31,528 nt of DNA from Methanobacteriota archaeon (GTDB lineage Archaea; Halobacteriota; Syntropharchaeia; JACQPP01), in the NCBI GenBank assembly GCA_016207465.1, contig JACQPP010000040.1, positions 1 to 31,528 of the forward strand, read 5' to 3'. A program made the position numbers and the translations under genes. The notes under the pieces were generated by a model that was not told the DNA's origin, ran no database searches, and saw only the letters and a program-made list of their open reading frames with translations. Position 1 is the stretch's first letter; every line of letters starts with the position of its first letter. Positions 29,378 through 31,528 of this stretch are shown here, in pieces.

Positions 29378-29456
29378 AACGCGGGCGTCGCTTACTGCGT
29401 AAGCGACCCCGTTTCTGCGAAGCAGAAACCGGGTCGAAAAGAAAAAAGAAAAATTA
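29358..29456. repeat. Nested inverted repeat between convergent genes
   Basis: Outer arms are a perfect 20-bp inverted repeat: TAATTTTTCTTTTTTCTTTT at 29358-29377 and its complement at 29437-29456. Inside are two palindromes: 29387-29407 (GTCGCTTAC arms around TGC) and 29404-29436 (15-bp arms, one mismatch, around GAA). The second is related to 19922-19954. The right outer arm gives a T-run on the minus strand just after the coiled-coil gene, so the whole works as a two-way terminator. Confidence 0.85.
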
Positions 29457-30716
29457 TAGCCGGATTTCCACGGGGCGTCCTTCGAGGGCGGAGAGGCTGG
29501 CCTCCAGGGTCCTCTTGAGTCCCTCGATAGCCTGGGGGTCGTCCTTGAATCCGAGGGAGGCGAGGAGCCCCTGCTCCCTGCGGAGGTTCTCCTCGGCCTC
29601 CAGGAGGAGGTGGAGGACCTCCTGCCGCTCCCGGGCCACGGGGTGGGAGGCGAGGACCCCCGACGCCCTGGCCTCCTCGGCGGTGGACTGCTTCTGCCGG
29701 GCGAGGTATTCCTCGAGGTGTCCCTCCAGGAGGAAGTCGAGGCGCTCAAGGGTCTTGATTTCCTCGCTCTCCTCCAGGGCCAGGCGCCCGGTGTCGATGG
29801 CCTCGCGGACCGCCAGGAGGAGGGGGCCCCAGGGGGCCGCGGGGTCTTTGAGGATGGCCTCCCCGGACTGGGCCAGGAAACCGGAGAGGGCCCGCTGGAG
29901 GGGGGCCCCGAGGGTCGAGGTCCCTGTCTCCAGCTTCTGGAACTTGCGCAGGGCGCGGCCGAGGGGGTCCACCCTCTGGCGGAGTTCGGCCTCCAGACGG
30001 GCCCGGGCCTCCCGGGCGGCCTGGATTCGGGCTTCGAGCCCGCGGACCTCCTGGGCCCCGGGGCCGGTGTCGAGAGCCGTGAATCTCGCCTTCTGCTGGT
30101 CCCGGTGGGACTCGAGGCGGGCGGCCTCGGCCTCATGGCGGCTCTTCTCCGCCTGGTGGGCGCGCTGCTCGGCCACCCGGGCGCGGAGGGCGGAGGCCTC
30201 GGAGAGGAGGGTGTCCAAGCGGGAGAGGCCACGGTGGCGCTCCTCCACCCGATGTCCCAGGTCCACCGCGAGGGGGATGAGGTCCCGGATGAGGCGGGCG
30301 ATGGCCCTCATCTCCTCCCGGTATCCCCGGGCCAGGTATTTCCCCGGGCCCAGTTCGAGGCCCTGCATGGCCTGGAGGGCCCCCCGGCTGGCCTCGTAGA
30401 ACTCCATGAGCCTCGGCAAATCCCAGGGCTCGCGGGGCCGCAGGGTCTTCAGGGCGTTGCGCATCCCCTTCACGTACTGGGGCCGGGCGGTGGCGATGGC
30501 CTTGAAGAGGTGGTCCGAGGGGCGCGACTCCAGGCTGGCGAGGACCCCCTCCAGCTCGTCCCGCATGGCCAGAATCCTCCGCACCACATCCAGGGCCCCC
30601 TCCGGCCCCCCGCTGGACACGTCCCTCCGCTCCCTCAGCAGTGCCTCCAGCCCCTCCAGGTCGAGGACCAGGGGCTCCCCGCGTCCCCGCCTCTCTCTCC
30701 CGAACACGGCCCTCAC
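29454..30716 (-). CDS. Coiled-coil protein of unknown function
   Basis: 420 residues, almost entirely helical with no signal peptide or membrane segment. Long charged stretches run through about residues 150-260 (HRVEERHRGLSRLDTLLSEA, RARVAEQRAHQAEKSRHEAE, AREARARLEAELRQ) and again 320-410, with few Pro/Gly breaks. No catalytic motif seen. GTG 30716 overlaps the stop of the upstream ROK kinase gene (GTGA), so they form an operon. Similar unnamed coiled-coil proteins occur in archaea; a structural or scaffold role is a guess. Confidence 0.75.
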   Translation of the reverse strand: MRAVFGRERRGRGEPLVLDLEGLEALLRERRDVSSGGPEGALDVVRRILAMRDELEGVLASLESRPSDHLFKAIATARPQYVKGMRNALKTLRPREPWDLPRLMEFYEASRGALQAMQGLELGPGKYLARGYREEMRAIARLIRDLIPLAVDLGHRVEERHRGLSRLDTLLSEASALRARVAEQRAHQAEKSRHEAEAARLESHRDQQKARFTALDTGPGAQEVRGLEARIQAAREARARLEAELRQRVDPLGRALRKFQKLETGTSTLGAPLQRALSGFLAQSGEAILKDPAAPWGPLLLAVREAIDTGRLALEESEEIKTLERLDFLLEGHLEEYLARQKQSTAEEARASGVLASHPVARERQEVLHLLLEAEENLRREQGLLASLGFKDDPQAIEGLKRTLEASLSALEGRPVEIRL

Positions 30717-31528
30717 TCCCCCGCGGCCCCGGGGAGGCTCTGCCAGGCGAGGCGGGCGGCCCCCAGGACCCCCGCGTCGTCCCCCAGCCGGGCCCGCGCC
30801 AGTTTCACCCGGCGGGCGGGGATGCGGAACGCCCGGGCCTCCATCTCCCTCCGGGCCGGGGGCATGAAGAGGTCCCAGCCCGCCGCCACCCCGCCCCCGA
30901 TGACAATGGTGTGGGGGTTGAAGATGTTCACCAGGCTGGCGAGCCCGATGCCCAGGTGGCGCCCGATTTCATCCCACACCTGGAGGGCCAGGAGGTCCCC
31001 CTTCTCGGCGGCCGCCTGAAGTTCCCGGGGCCCCGGGCTCTTCCCCCAGCGGCCGGGCTCCCCCGACCTGTCTGCGACCTCCTGGATGCGCCGCCGGATG
31101 GAGCGGGCCCCCAGGTAGGCCTCCAGGCAGCCCCGCCCCCCGCAGGAGCACCCCGGGCCCTCCGGGTCCACCACCATGTGGCCCAATTCCCCGGCGGCCC
31201 CCTGTTCCCCCCTCCAGAGCCGGCCCCAGAGGATAACCGCGCCCCCGACCCCGGTGCCCAGGGTGAGGCAGACCAGGGAGGGGGCCCCCCGGCCCGCCCC
31301 CTTCCAGTGCTCCCCCACCGCGTATGCGTTGGCATCGTTCTCCACCACCACCGGGACCCCCAGCCCCCGCAGGCGGGCCTCCAGCTCCGAGCGCAGGGGA
31401 TAGTCCCCGGAACCCGCGAAGTTGGGAGACTGGTAGAGCACTCCCCGCCGGGGGTCCACCGCCCCGGGCATCCCCACCGCCACCCCCCGCACCCGGACCC
31501 CGGGGGTGCGGGCCAATGTCTCCACCAG
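30713..31528 (-). CDS. ROK family sugar kinase (glucokinase-like), 5' end outside the window
   Basis: 271 residues visible; the N-terminal phosphate-binding DxGxT segment lies beyond the right edge. Seen are VVENDANAYAVGEHW (catalytic Asp region), LTLGTGVGGAVI, GELGHMVVDPEGPGCSCGGRGCLEAYLG (the ROK zinc motif C-x-C-x4-C plus His) and IVIGGGVA. The protein should phosphorylate glucose or a related hexose/N-acetyl sugar with ATP in the cytoplasm. The GH51 glycosidase elsewhere in the window would be a plausible partner in sugar use, but they are not linked. Confidence 0.92.
   Translation of the reverse strand: MVETLARTPGVRVRGVAVGMPGAVDPRRGVLYQSPNFAGSGDYPLRSELEARLRGLGVPVVVENDANAYAVGEHWKGAGRGAPSLVCLTLGTGVGGAVILWGRLWRGEQGAAGELGHMVVDPEGPGCSCGGRGCLEAYLGARSIRRRIQEVADRSGEPGRWGKSPGPRELQAAAEKGDLLALQVWDEIGRHLGIGLASLVNIFNPHTIVIGGGVAAGWDLFMPPARREMEARAFRIPARRVKLARARLGDDAGVLGAARLAWQSLPGAAGE

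Noticed and set aside
1..31528. tRNA, rRNA or transposase genes
   Set aside because: No cloverleaf with a GTTCGA-type loop in a proper context, no rRNA-like stretch and no transposase motif was recognised by eye; a dedicated tRNA search was not possible here.

Overview
The window looks like part of the chromosome of an uncultured, GC-rich archaeon, most likely in or near Thermoplasmatota/Euryarchaeota (inference). The archaeal call rests on a ribosomal protein S6e gene, an archease, the archaeal-type riboflavin synthase RibC, an XPD/Rad3-like Fe-S helicase, a surface protein with a PGF-pre-PGF-like domain, and many promoters with a TATA box centred about 26-31 bp upstream of a start codon, which implies leaderless mRNAs. 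I recognised no tRNA, rRNA, transposase or CRISPR array.

Layout. 1-1.6 kb: tail of a cut-off gene, a radC with repeat-derived codons near its 3' end, and a vapBC toxin-antitoxin pair. 1.6-5.3 kb: a minus-strand operon for a biotin-dependent acyl-CoA carboxylase (biotin carboxylase, carboxyltransferase) plus a crotonase. 5.4-9.4 kb: a defence-type cassette with a Type IIG restriction-modification gene (split by a frameshift, with an AT-rich mosaic centre), an MNT nucleotidyltransferase, a HEPN protein and a DUF2283 protein. 9.5-13.1 kb: the detached biotin carrier protein, a small unknown gene, a CrtC/AttH-like protein and sucCD. 13.2-14.9 kb: a zinc-finger membrane protein and a GH51 glycosidase. 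15-18.3 kb: an aminotransferase, lumazine synthase, riboflavin synthase and an HDAC-superfamily deacetylase. 18.5-20.4 kb: a small AT-rich membrane protein, a second PIN toxin with a 51-residue antitoxin, and a winged-helix protein whose linker is built from palindromic repeats. 20.6-25.1 kb: the helicase, two membrane proteins of unknown function and an SDR epimerase. 25.1-27.7 kb: a lipoprotein, a DJ-1/PfpI protein and the surface beta-propeller protein. 27.7-31.5 kb: archease, S6e, methylmalonyl-CoA epimerase, a coiled-coil protein and a cut-off ROK sugar kinase.

How the genes fit together. Carboxylase, biotin carrier, methylmalonyl-CoA epimerase and succinyl-CoA synthetase make up most of a propionyl-CoA to succinate route; the mutase is not in the window. 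The order carboxylase-carboxyltransferase-crotonase also resembles leucine-degradation operons, so the carboxylase substrate is open. GH51 and the ROK kinase point to sugar use, and RibH/RibC form the last two steps of riboflavin synthesis.

The most unusual signal is a set of palindromes. A 37-bp element sits between the TATA box and the start codon of three unrelated genes (biotin carboxylase, sucC, archease). It has a compensatory base-pair change between two copies, and its loop can fold on the sense strand into tandem G-A pairs capped by a GNA triloop. In two genes the element supplies the GTG start codon. Other palindromes here, including several inside a coding linker, also close on a C-GNA-G triloop, the loop type known to form exceptionally stable DNA mini-hairpins. 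A separate 21-bp repeat has been built into radC twice and into the winged-helix gene once.
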